Below, piece after piece: positions 1 to 8,068 of a DNA stretch of 64,000 nucleotides. The notes below the pieces were generated by a model. That model saw only the letters and a list, made by a program, of their open reading frames with translations. It did not search any database and had not been told where the DNA came from. Positions within the stretch are counted from its first letter, which is position 1, and each line of letters starts with the position of its first letter. Source of the stretch: Anaerolineales bacterium (lineage in GTDB: Bacteria > Chloroflexota > Anaerolineae > 4572-78 > J111); contig JACKAU010000013.1 in the NCBI GenBank assembly GCA_020634855.1, positions 141,224-205,223 on the forward strand, given 5' to 3'. A program made the position numbers and the translations under genes.

Positions 1-486
1 CAGCATATTACCCCAAATGATGGCCCGGTTCAGATTGGTCGTGACCGCATAGCGGTCGGCGTGAACGCGCACCGCCTGCCAGCCCGGAAAGATGGCGATC
101 AACTGATCCTCAAACACACTGGTTTTATTGACCACCTGGTCATCGGCTACATTGCCGTGCGGATGACGCCAGCGCAACCGGGCCGGCGCGGCGTGGGCGG
201 TTCCCTTCGCCTCTTTGAGCGGCACGTTCGTCGGCGCGCCGCCGTTATCATAGCTGGGGATGGCATAGGTTACTCGCTCCGGGTTGAGCCGGTGCGCGGT
301 GAACCGTTCGCGCACCGGCTCAACCCGGCCCGGCGACTCGGCCACGAACTGGGCGTCGTCGCCGGCGCTTTGTTCGGCCACGCGGCGAATCGAGTCGAGG
401 ATCACCGTTTGCAGGCGCAAGCGCACATCGCTAGAAAGACTCTCTGGAAAGTTAATTTTGGTGGGAAGATTGTAGATGTTTCTCAT
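1..486 (-). CDS. eCIS cargo-like protein, N-terminus only (runs off the left edge)
   Basis: An open frame of 162 codons starts with ATG at 486 and has no stop before the window edge, so only the N-terminal part is seen. Residues 1-41 resemble the N-terminus of the 884-aa protein encoded next to it (571-3225). Residues 56-83 contain the pattern PVRERF ... IPSYDNGG, which lines up without a gap with PIRERI ... VPSYDHGG of that neighbour (P77, S78, Y79, D80, G82 and G83 match in number). I infer a second cargo or effector protein of the injection system whose variable C-terminal part lies outside the window. No strong Shine-Dalgarno is visible; the start follows 84 bases after the neighbour's stop, in the same direction. 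The frame on the opposite strand is a shadow. Confidence 0.72.
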   Translation of the reverse strand, partial: MRNIYNLPTKINFPESLSSDVRLRLQTVILDSIRRVAEQSAGDDAQFVAESPGRVEPVRERFTAHRLNPERVTYAIPSYDNGGAPTNVPLKEAKGTAHAAPARLRWRHPHGNVADDQVVNKTSVFEDQLIAIFPGWQAVRVHADRYAVTTNLNRAIIWGNML

Positions 487-570
487 TATTTCATTTGATG
501 GCAGGTTATACTCAATTGCCCTTTCACAGGCTTGATCTTGAGGTATTCTCCGGGAATATCTGAAGTTTTA

Positions 571-3225
571 TCAACGCTTGGGCAATCTTTTGGCGATCTC
601 GAGTACAATTAATCTCTCTACTTCCAGCTCCTGTGCAATCATTTTATCAACCACCTTTGAATCGTAATACTGCTTGGCTTGTTTCCATTCACGCCAGGGA
701 CGATCGCCCTTCGAGGAATTGAAACTTCCCTTCATCGCCACAAGGTTGTCGCGCATATTCACGATTTCCAGTTGATCCTCCCACCTGAGCTTTTCGAAGC
801 CGCGAAATTTCGGATCGGTCGTGATCCGCCGAATGGCGACAATGTGATCGGGCGCAATGTGGTCCTTGGTTAAATCGACCTTGAAGTTGCCCACCTTATC
901 CTCGCCGTTGGCCAGCCTGGTCACGTCGCGAAATTCTTTCCGGTTACGAGCGGCTGCCCCCAGTTTTTCGTGCAGTTTTAAGGTGGAATCCCGCAGCGCC
1001 TTTTCCGCCAAAAGCTCCGCGGCTTCGGCAATGGACTTCGTTTGTTCCGCCCCCTTGAGAGCATCCAATAGGTCTTCTTTGACCTTGCCGGAGGAAGATG
1101 CGGGGAGATTGCTGAGTTGACTCTTGAGATCCTGAACGGTGTTGCGTGCTTGTCGGCTCCTTTCTGCTGCTGCGTCATATGAAGCGGCAAAATCCGGCTC
1201 TTGGCCGGGCTTTACTGCCCGTTCTACTTTTGGCTTGGTCCGAGATGCTTCTATTTCTGCCCACTTGTCCGCAGCTTTTCTTCTATCCGCTGCTTCGGCT
1301 TCTTCTTGGACGCGCTTGTCGGAAGCTTTCCGATTTTGTTTGGCCGACACTCTCTGCTTGGCCGCCGTCTCGATTTCTTCTTGGGCTAGTTTGTCGGCGG
1401 CTTGCTGCTTGCGTGCAGATGCCGGCTCTTGTTCATGCTCTTGCTGCTGCTGAGCCACCGCTTCTTCTTCTTGGCGTTTGCGCTGGCGCTCTGTTTCAGC
1501 GGCCTGGCGTCGCTGTTCGGCCTGCTGCAATTCACGCTCTTGGCGCTCGTGCTCGCGCTTGGCTTTAAGGAGCGTTTCGGCTTCTTCAGCATTGCCTTTG
1601 GCCTTCAGCAAAACCTCGCGCGTCTCGGCGCTGTCGCCATATTGCTTAACGAACCGCTCAACCTTGCGCCACTGCACCAGCTCCTTGGCTACTTTCGTGG
1701 TCCCCCAGGTGGCGGCCCACAGCGCAATATCCGCGGCCAGCCCAACGAGAACCGAAGCCAGTCGGGCGGACGCGTGCTCCATCTCCACTACGGTGTTAGC
1801 GCCCCCAGCATCCTTGAGAGCGCCACCCACATCGAAGGCCGCCTGGATTCCATCGAGGCCGAATTTAATCGCCAGCACGAGGTCAACGGCAACGTTCAGG
1901 CCAGGGATAGCCTGAGCCACGAGGATGGCCACCATCGTGCCAATCATCTTGAGCCAGTTGTCTTTGATGGCTTCATACACTTCCTTGCCGGCAGCGGCAA
2001 AGTAGTCACGCGCCTCCGCCCAAACGAGCGCTCGCCAGATACAATCGAATTTTCCGGCGCTGGCGATCCGGGCATCGACCTTGGCGATGGCTTCCCACAG
2101 TGGATGGACCTCCTCGGCCAGCCAACTAAACTGCATGCCCCCGGTGCCGGGACCTCTGTAGAACCGCGTGGGCAGTTGAAGCTGAAGCGCCACGACCGTC
2201 TTGCGCATATCGCTGCTGGCTGCGGCCACCTCAAACGCGCTGAGCTTGCGTTGAAACAGGCCCGCGGCCCCTTTCAGGCTCAGGTATTCATCTTTATCGA
2301 TCACCAGCTTGCCCTGGCGGATTTCGTCAATCTGGTTATCAAGTCGCCACTTGTACCATTGCACCAGGATATAATGCGTCTGGGCGCGCTCCCAGTACCA
2401 GAGACCTCGGGTGAACTGACTAATCGCTTCATTTGAGGTGTCATAGGCGTGTCTCAAGCTCAGGGCCATTATCGCCACATCGCTCCGACGGACGCTGCTT
2501 GCCTCGGCTTTGGCAAGTGGCAGGCCGCGATCCCACACGTTGTCGGCCAGCCCATTTGCCAACCCAAACGCGCGACTTTTGGCCGATTCGAACGTACGGC
2601 GCAAAGCGTCGAGATCGACCGAAGGGTAAAACTCTCGGCGGACTCGCCAGGCCCAGGTATTGGGAAAGGCCGCTCCCTCGTCAAAGAGGAGCGCGTCGCG
2701 CTCGTCTTTATCGGTCAACTGTTCGGCCGTTTTCAGGGTCTTGTCTTCATCGTCGCCGAGATCGACGCACAAATCGATGAACGTGTCGACCTCATCCAGA
2801 TTTTTGAAGGGGTTTGCCGGGCCTAAGTTCAGCAAAATAAAGATGCGCCGAGCGCGCGCACGCTCGTCTATCGAGGCAAGGTTTTTCGACTGCTTCTCCC
2901 AAGCGTCTACGGCGCTTTGCCACATGGCCTCTATCTGCGTGTCCGTGTCGCCGGTAACCGGCGCATCGACGGTTTTGCCGCCGTGATCGTACGAAGGCAC
3001 ACCATAGCGCCCATTAGACAAACGCGACTGATCGATGCGCTCGCGGATCGGGGCGACGGTCTCAACCGAGGGGGCATAGCCATGCTCCCGGAGGGTACGC
3101 CGGGCCTGCTCAAGGCGTGCGGTCACGGCGCGGGTCACAGTTTGGCCCAATTGTTCAAGCTGCGCCTCGCTCAGTTCGCCGGCAAGGCGCAGTTTGATGG
3201 GAATGTAGCAGTTGATTTGCGGCAT
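571..3225 (-). CDS. putative eCIS effector with C-terminal HNH-nuclease-like domain
   Basis: 884 aa with a modular toxin-like layout. Residues 1-42 are a short helical module also found at the C-terminus of the 104-aa protein at 12985-13299 and at the N-terminus of the partial protein at 1-486. Residues 60-83 carry PIRERI ... VPSYDHGG. Residues about 425-510 are hydrophobic (Gly/Ala/Val/Leu) and could insert in or cross a membrane. Residues about 530-680 are a Glu/Gln/Arg/Ala-rich coiled coil. The C-terminus has DHIAPDHI (788-795), N827 and FNSSKGDRPWREW (835-847), the order of an HNH/colicin-type metal-dependent nuclease. It lies at the distal end of the injection-system operon, where cargo is usually encoded. 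I infer a DNA-degrading effector. No immunity gene is visible; eCIS cargo aimed at other cells often has none. Confidence 0.7.
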   Translation of the reverse strand: MPQINCYIPIKLRLAGELSEAQLEQLGQTVTRAVTARLEQARRTLREHGYAPSVETVAPIRERIDQSRLSNGRYGVPSYDHGGKTVDAPVTGDTDTQIEAMWQSAVDAWEKQSKNLASIDERARARRIFILLNLGPANPFKNLDEVDTFIDLCVDLGDDEDKTLKTAEQLTDKDERDALLFDEGAAFPNTWAWRVRREFYPSVDLDALRRTFESAKSRAFGLANGLADNVWDRGLPLAKAEASSVRRSDVAIMALSLRHAYDTSNEAISQFTRGLWYWERAQTHYILVQWYKWRLDNQIDEIRQGKLVIDKDEYLSLKGAAGLFQRKLSAFEVAAASSDMRKTVVALQLQLPTRFYRGPGTGGMQFSWLAEEVHPLWEAIAKVDARIASAGKFDCIWRALVWAEARDYFAAAGKEVYEAIKDNWLKMIGTMVAILVAQAIPGLNVAVDLVLAIKFGLDGIQAAFDVGGALKDAGGANTVVEMEHASARLASVLVGLAADIALWAATWGTTKVAKELVQWRKVERFVKQYGDSAETREVLLKAKGNAEEAETLLKAKREHERQERELQQAEQRRQAAETERQRKRQEEEAVAQQQQEHEQEPASARKQQAADKLAQEEIETAAKQRVSAKQNRKASDKRVQEEAEAADRRKAADKWAEIEASRTKPKVERAVKPGQEPDFAASYDAAAERSRQARNTVQDLKSQLSNLPASSSGKVKEDLLDALKGAEQTKSIAEAAELLAEKALRDSTLKLHEKLGAAARNRKEFRDVTRLANGEDKVGNFKVDLTKDHIAPDHIVAIRRITTDPKFRGFEKLRWEDQLEIVNMRDNLVAMKGSFNSSKGDRPWREWKQAKQYYDSKVVDKMIAQELEVERLIVLEIAKRLPKR

Positions 3226-3251
3226 AGCGTGACCCAGGCCGTAGCCTAAAT

Positions 3252-4349
3252 TTAGGCGGTCAAGACAACCAGCAAGCGCGCCCCGCCCACCACCGTGCCG
3301 GCTTCATCCCGCTGTACGAGATCGAAGGCGTGGACCGCGCCCGGCTGTTCACCGGCATCGAATTTCAATTGGACGGCCAGCGGGTTCACCTGGCCTTCCT
3401 TAAGTTTCACCTGGAGATTTTGACCCGCCCCCACCCCTTCCGCCTCGAAAGCAAAGTCCGGTCGAAAACGGGAGAAGAATAGCGGGGTAAATTTATTCTC
3501 GTCCACCTGTAGCAAGTAGCGACCGTGATCCACGGCGCGCGCCAGAGCGATATCCTTAGGCATGACCAGGCTGGCCCCGGTCGCGGCTAAATCATGCACA
3601 CCGGCCCGGCGATAGGTAATGTCCGGCATCGACCGGAACTGGGCGCGGGTCGCTTTGACAAAGGCCGTCTTGGATAGGGTCCGCCGGATTTCGATAACAC
3701 CGCGAAAATCGCCCTGCGGCAAGGGATTGGCTAATTTCATGCGAAAGCCCATGCCGCCCTGATTGGCAGATTGAACCACAACCGCAATATTGCGCTGCCC
3801 ATGATGGGTGTCGCATAAAAAGCTGAACGTGTTGGTAAAGGGCGCGGGCCGCAGCGATAAGGGGCTGCCGTCACTGCCGTCATTAAGATAGCAGTTAGCG
3901 GCAATGCAGACATGCCCCCCATTGAGCGCGGCGTCACCGGCCGTCGGTTTCCAGGGGCCGCAGGTGATCGGGAAGCTATTGCCGGGATTGATCGGGCCGG
4001 CAGCAAATCCCTCTAGCGGCAACCCGCCGGGATTGGCCGAAGCCAGCGAAGACGAAGGGGTGACGCCCATCGTAAAATCGCAGACCCAAACCTCAATTTT
4101 TACATCCTGGACCGCCTGGTTCGACCGGTTGGCGACCCGGACTTCGATGAAGTGGTTGGGGGTTAGCGCCGGATTGGGATCCACCCGAGCTTTGCCGTCA
4201 TTAATACCACCCTGTAGACGAATATTGGGGCTGCCCCAGTAGGGCGTACCGTCGGGCAAGGGGCGGGGGGTTGTCATAGAGGCGGTATCCGTACCATTGA
4301 AGCCAATGAGCAACTGTCCTGTATTAATTTCGGCTGGTTGACAAGGCAT
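3252..4349 (-). CDS. unknown beta-rich protein of the injection-system operon
   Basis: 365 aa without signal peptide or membrane segment. The sequence is rich in Gly, Asn, Val and Thr and looks mostly beta. Residues about 65-100 (FIEVRVANRSNQAVQDVKIEV) read like an Ig/CARDB-type domain. There are several cysteines between residues 109 and 180, and the C-terminal half is again beta-rich. It lies 29 bases upstream of the 203-aa gene's end and just before the cargo gene, with good spacing for one transcript. Accessory tail or fibre proteins are encoded at this place in phage-tail-like clusters, but I do not recognise a family. A receptor-binding or exterior tail part is possible; a secreted cargo is the alternative. 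Confidence 0.5.
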   Translation of the reverse strand: MPCQPAEINTGQLLIGFNGTDTASMTTPRPLPDGTPYWGSPNIRLQGGINDGKARVDPNPALTPNHFIEVRVANRSNQAVQDVKIEVWVCDFTMGVTPSSSLASANPGGLPLEGFAAGPINPGNSFPITCGPWKPTAGDAALNGGHVCIAANCYLNDGSDGSPLSLRPAPFTNTFSFLCDTHHGQRNIAVVVQSANQGGMGFRMKLANPLPQGDFRGVIEIRRTLSKTAFVKATRAQFRSMPDITYRRAGVHDLAATGASLVMPKDIALARAVDHGRYLLQVDENKFTPLFFSRFRPDFAFEAEGVGAGQNLQVKLKEGQVNPLAVQLKFDAGEQPGAVHAFDLVQRDEAGTVVGGARLLVVLTA

Positions 4350-4378
4350 TAGCGTTCTCCTTTGCTAATCAAAATAAT

Positions 4379-4990
4379 TTACTGCGATTGATAGGTAATT
4401 TGAAACGCCGTCAAGATCACCGTGTCGGCTTGTTGGGCGTTGTTGACTTCGGCCAGGATAAAGCATTTGAACTGGGCCGGATCAACCTGAGCAAAGGTCG
4501 CGTCGCCCGGCACAGTTAAATCAAAGGGATCGCTGGTGCCGTTGATGGCGGCGATACGCTCTCGATTGCCGCCATCGGCAATGGGCATCCGAAACAGGGA
4601 GATCTGTAGACTGCCGGCCCCCGAATTACGCCCAATCGCCCGAAGAGAGACAATTTGCACCGGTCCCGGAAAACTGACCGACATCATCCCGGCGGCGCTG
4701 GTTTGATTGGGCGGTTTCTGGGCTAACCCTTGCAGGTGCGACCAGCCATTGACCGCCGTTTGCACCAGATTGGGGGTCAGGGTCAGCTTAATTGCTGCCG
4801 GCGGCGGCTTCTGTCCCAGCGCGGCCAAGGCTGCGTTGATCTGGTTGACCACCTGCGACAGCGCGTCGAAATCGCCCTCGATGTCGTGAAAGTGCTGGTT
4901 GAAACCGGTGGGGCCGCCGGCCTGCACCCGATCGACGTTGTCTTGCCAATCGGTGTGCTGGAATTTGCGAGTGTAAGTAATATTAGCCAA
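4379..4990 (-). CDS. unknown tail-associated protein
   Basis: 203 aa. The N-terminus (DNVDRVQAGGPTGFNQHFHD, then an amphipathic helix to about residue 60) resembles the short trimerising stretches that precede fibre or collar domains. The remainder is beta-rich and soluble, with no catalytic motif. It starts 12 bases after the stop of the large tail protein (5003-8068) and is followed after 29 bases by the 365-aa gene, so it belongs to the same operon. I do not recognise a family. By position it may attach to the large tail-I-like protein as an exterior part of the baseplate. Confidence 0.5.
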   Translation of the reverse strand: MANITYTRKFQHTDWQDNVDRVQAGGPTGFNQHFHDIEGDFDALSQVVNQINAALAALGQKPPPAAIKLTLTPNLVQTAVNGWSHLQGLAQKPPNQTSAAGMMSVSFPGPVQIVSLRAIGRNSGAGSLQISLFRMPIADGGNRERIAAINGTSDPFDLTVPGDATFAQVDPAQFKCFILAEVNNAQQADTVILTAFQITYQSQ

Positions 4991-5002
4991 GGGTTACTCC
5001 TT

Positions 5003-8000
5003 TCACTGGCGCGGCGCGGGGCCGCGCACCCGATATTTAGGATAGGTATAGTCCGGGTTGGCCTCCAACGCGCTGCCTTGCAGTTCGACCACGCGCTTAC
5101 GCAGCGCTTGAGTAATGACTTCAACCCCGATAGGATGGAAGGCGTTGAGAATATTCATGACCAGATCGTACTGCTCCTTGCGGATGATAGCATTGGCGGC
5201 TTCCAGCGCCGGTTTCAGCCGCACCTCAAAGGTGTATGGGGCCGGATTGTCGCCTATCAGATAAAACGCCTGCACCCGCACCCGGCCCGCCTGCCGGCCC
5301 AACAGATCGACCGAAGGCTGCGTCACACTACTCAAACGCGCTTGGGCCTGATCGGCCAGGCCCAAGGTCCATTGCAAACGGACGCCGGCCCCGACATCGC
5401 CTGGCTTGACTTGAACGGCCAGGCTGATCTGGCTACCTTCATCCAGCCGGTCGGCGCCATCGACGACCACCAGGTCGGCCTCGGCCTGACGAACCAGCAC
5501 ATCCGGGTCCTGGCGGCGAACGAAGGTGAAGCCGGCGGCAAACGCCAGCGACGCGAGCTGACCGGGGGTTAAGGTGGTATGACGCAGAGTCAGGCCACGG
5601 CCCACGCCGGTAAGGTCGGTCGCCCCCGGAGCGAAGGCGCTCTCAATCTGCAACTGGCCGCCCAAGCCGCCGGCGTTGAGCAGATCGAGCAGCCGGGTCA
5701 ACCGCGCCGCCGCCGTCGCTTGCATGAGGTGATGGTTGGGATCGGCTCCATAGTCGGCCCGCGCATCGTTGTGGTTGACCAGAAAGGCCGGATGAAAGAA
5801 ACGATCCGGCTCGCCGGCCACGGCCTCGCTCACCGCCAGAGCGCCGTCACGGCCAATGGTGTTGTTGTTCGCCAAATCCTTCAGACCGATGCGTAGCGTA
5901 CGAGTTGCGGAGACCGTGTTCCGCCGCCGGGTGACGTCGATCTTCACCGTCAGGTCGCCGGGGGTGCTAAGCTGCATCGTAGCGCCAGCGGCTGTCCGTG
6001 AACCGTTAAAGGTCGCCCGGCCTTCGCCACAGGCAATCGTCAGCCACCGGTAAACGGTGTCTTGGGGCAGCGCCGGCCGAACCGTCACCGTTAGCGGGTC
6101 GCCCACCAGACCATCCAGGCCGGTGAAGTCGGCTGCCGGTGAGGTCACAATCTCGATGTATTCTGCCACGGCGCACGAAGCGTAGACCCCGTCCCCCTGA
6201 CCCTGATAGCAAACGAAGGTGAAACCGGCGCGATGAGCCAGGGCGGCCAATCGCCCGGTCGCAATGGTGGTGTGGCTGAACCGCAGGCCGCGGCCGGTTG
6301 CCCGCAAATCGGGTGCGCGCGGGTCGAAACCGCTCTGTAAGGTGAGCTGCCCCGCGCCGGCCTCGGGCGCAGCCAAATCGAGCAGGCGATTGAGGGCGCG
6401 CTCGACCACCAACTGCACCCGGTGCGGGTCGGGCGGCAGCTCATTCCGGTTCAAGTCTCTCGGGTCGGGCGCGAGGTAGGTCACTTGAGGGTCGTTGTGC
6501 GTGACCAGAAAGACCGGATCAAACAACGTCTCCTCGACGGCGCTGCCACACACATCTACCTCTTTCACCCGGCGGTTGCCGGCCGCGTCGATGCACTCGC
6601 CGGGCAGCAGGGCGACCGGATCGATGGTGATGGTCTTTGCGCCGCCGACGATGTCGGTGTTGGTCTCGTTGACGATCAGCGGGGCGGGATCGTCGTTGAC
6701 CGGGCCGATGGCCTCGTTTAACATCGCCTGCAAATTGGCGGGCGTCGGCAAGACCCAGCGGCGGAAGAAATGCAGCCGCCGGCGGTAACTGTCATCACTT
6801 TCGCCCAGCACCGGGTGAAAGGCGCTGCGGGCAACTTTCGACAGGCGCACCTCTTCGACCACCCCCTGCAAGGCCGCGCCGGGATAACCGATGCGCACCG
6901 GCTCGGCGTTGGTGATGGCTTGCAAATCGCCCAACGCGGCCTGAGCAACCGGCTGCCCATTGACGTAAAGCCGGGCAACTCCGGCCGGGCGGTCGATGAC
7001 GGCGGCCAGATGGGTAAAGCCGTCGGTGGGGATGGCGGCGTCGGCGAAGAGGACGAGCGGCGGGTTAAGGCCATCGCTCACCAGCCAACGCGGGTTGAGC
7101 GGCAGGCCCCGCCCAAAATCACCAAGGCTCAAGGCCCAGCCCGCCTGATCGGTCGCCGGGTCGGGATGTTTGCTCAACAGATGGCCGTCGGCCGCGTTCT
7201 GGCTGGGTTGGACAAAACACTCGGCGGTGAAACTTTGGTTGAGGCCCAGATCGAAATCGCTGTGAGAGAGAATCTCGACCACGGCGTTGGCGGCTTGAAA
7301 GGCAAAACCGCTACCAAAGCGTCCCGGCGCTCCGACCTGCACCGCTCCGGCCAACGCGCCGTGATGCCCCGGCCGGTTCGGATAATCGCCCATCATATCC
7401 TTTACCGCCGGGTTAGCGCCGGCCTGATCGTTGAGGTGGTAGAGAGCGATGGTGTCCGCCTCAAAAGAATAGGGCAGCGGCGGGAAGCGGGGGATGCCCA
7501 GATCGTACCCGATCAGGTCGAGGCTGAGACCGAGCGCCTGGCTCAACCGGCGTTGGGCGGTTGTGCGGGCCATCTGCCGCCGAATATGATCGCGCTCCCA
7601 GCCCAGCACCCACAGCAGTTTGGCGATATTACCCAGCAGCGCCGTTAAGCCCCACCAACCGGCCACATCCTCATCGACGGCGGGCGGACTCATCGTCACC
7701 TTGGTCAGCCGCGCCTCCGGCCCTTCGTTTGCGCCTAAATCCAGCACCAACGAGGCCCCGGCCAGCGTTCCCGCCGGGAGGGTCAGGGTGAGCGGCGGTT
7801 GAGGCGGCCCGTTCGGCTCGGCCGTATAGTCAATTGTCACCTGGGTGTCCACGCTGAGATCGCGCCAGGCCGTCAGAATGTAGCGGGGGGCCGGCGGCGG
7901 GCCAAAGCGCGCCCGGTGCTCCAGAAAATCATAGGCGGCTACGGGAGCTTGAGTGGGGCTGCCCTGAGCTACCAGCGTCAAGGGTAAGGTATCGGCCCCG

Positions 8001-8068
8001 CGAGCGAAGGGCGTGGTCAGGCGGCGGGCCATGTGGCCAACCGATAGGACCGGCATCAGCGCGCTCAT
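5003..8068 (-). CDS. very large tail-I-like baseplate protein with LamG domain and internal duplication
   Basis: 1021 aa, far longer than the roughly 200-aa phage tail protein I that normally follows baseplate J. Residues about 135-200 (LLGNIAKLLWVLGWERDHIR ... LSQALG) and about 420-455 (DDSYRRRLHFFRRWVLPTP) look like tail-I parts. Residues about 200-410 form a LamG/concanavalin-A-like lectin domain (EADTIALYHLND, SFTAECFVQPS, TDGFTHLAAVIDR, ARLYVNGQPV). Two copies of a roughly 120-residue module follow, near 515 and 758 (DPVFLVTHNDPQVTY and HPAFLVNHNDARADY; then GRLAALAHRAGFTFV and GQLASLAFAAGFTFV). The start overlaps the J gene stop by four bases (ATGA), so the two are translationally coupled. 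The lectin domain suggests surface-glycan recognition by the baseplate. Confidence 0.75.
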   Translation of the reverse strand: MSALMPVLSVGHMARRLTTPFARGADTLPLTLVAQGSPTQAPVAAYDFLEHRARFGPPPAPRYILTAWRDLSVDTQVTIDYTAEPNGPPQPPLTLTLPAGTLAGASLVLDLGANEGPEARLTKVTMSPPAVDEDVAGWWGLTALLGNIAKLLWVLGWERDHIRRQMARTTAQRRLSQALGLSLDLIGYDLGIPRFPPLPYSFEADTIALYHLNDQAGANPAVKDMMGDYPNRPGHHGALAGAVQVGAPGRFGSGFAFQAANAVVEILSHSDFDLGLNQSFTAECFVQPSQNAADGHLLSKHPDPATDQAGWALSLGDFGRGLPLNPRWLVSDGLNPPLVLFADAAIPTDGFTHLAAVIDRPAGVARLYVNGQPVAQAALGDLQAITNAEPVRIGYPGAALQGVVEEVRLSKVARSAFHPVLGESDDSYRRRLHFFRRWVLPTPANLQAMLNEAIGPVNDDPAPLIVNETNTDIVGGAKTITIDPVALLPGECIDAAGNRRVKEVDVCGSAVEETLFDPVFLVTHNDPQVTYLAPDPRDLNRNELPPDPHRVQLVVERALNRLLDLAAPEAGAGQLTLQSGFDPRAPDLRATGRGLRFSHTTIATGRLAALAHRAGFTFVCYQGQGDGVYASCAVAEYIEIVTSPAADFTGLDGLVGDPLTVTVRPALPQDTVYRWLTIACGEGRATFNGSRTAAGATMQLSTPGDLTVKIDVTRRRNTVSATRTLRIGLKDLANNNTIGRDGALAVSEAVAGEPDRFFHPAFLVNHNDARADYGADPNHHLMQATAAARLTRLLDLLNAGGLGGQLQIESAFAPGATDLTGVGRGLTLRHTTLTPGQLASLAFAAGFTFVRRQDPDVLVRQAEADLVVVDGADRLDEGSQISLAVQVKPGDVGAGVRLQWTLGLADQAQARLSSVTQPSVDLLGRQAGRVRVQAFYLIGDNPAPYTFEVRLKPALEAANAIIRKEQYDLVMNILNAFHPIGVEVITQALRKRVVELQGSALEANPDYTYPKYRVRGPAPRQ

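Noticed and set aside
61..498. 145-codon plus-strand frame at the left edge
   Set aside because: The minus-strand frame has clear similarity to the neighbouring cargo protein; this one is its shadow.
1402..2436. 344-codon plus-strand frame opposite the cargo gene (and similar long frames opposite the other injection-system genes)
   Set aside because: They are low-grade shadows of GC-rich coding DNA on the minus strand, lack ribosome sites and have no recognisable domain.
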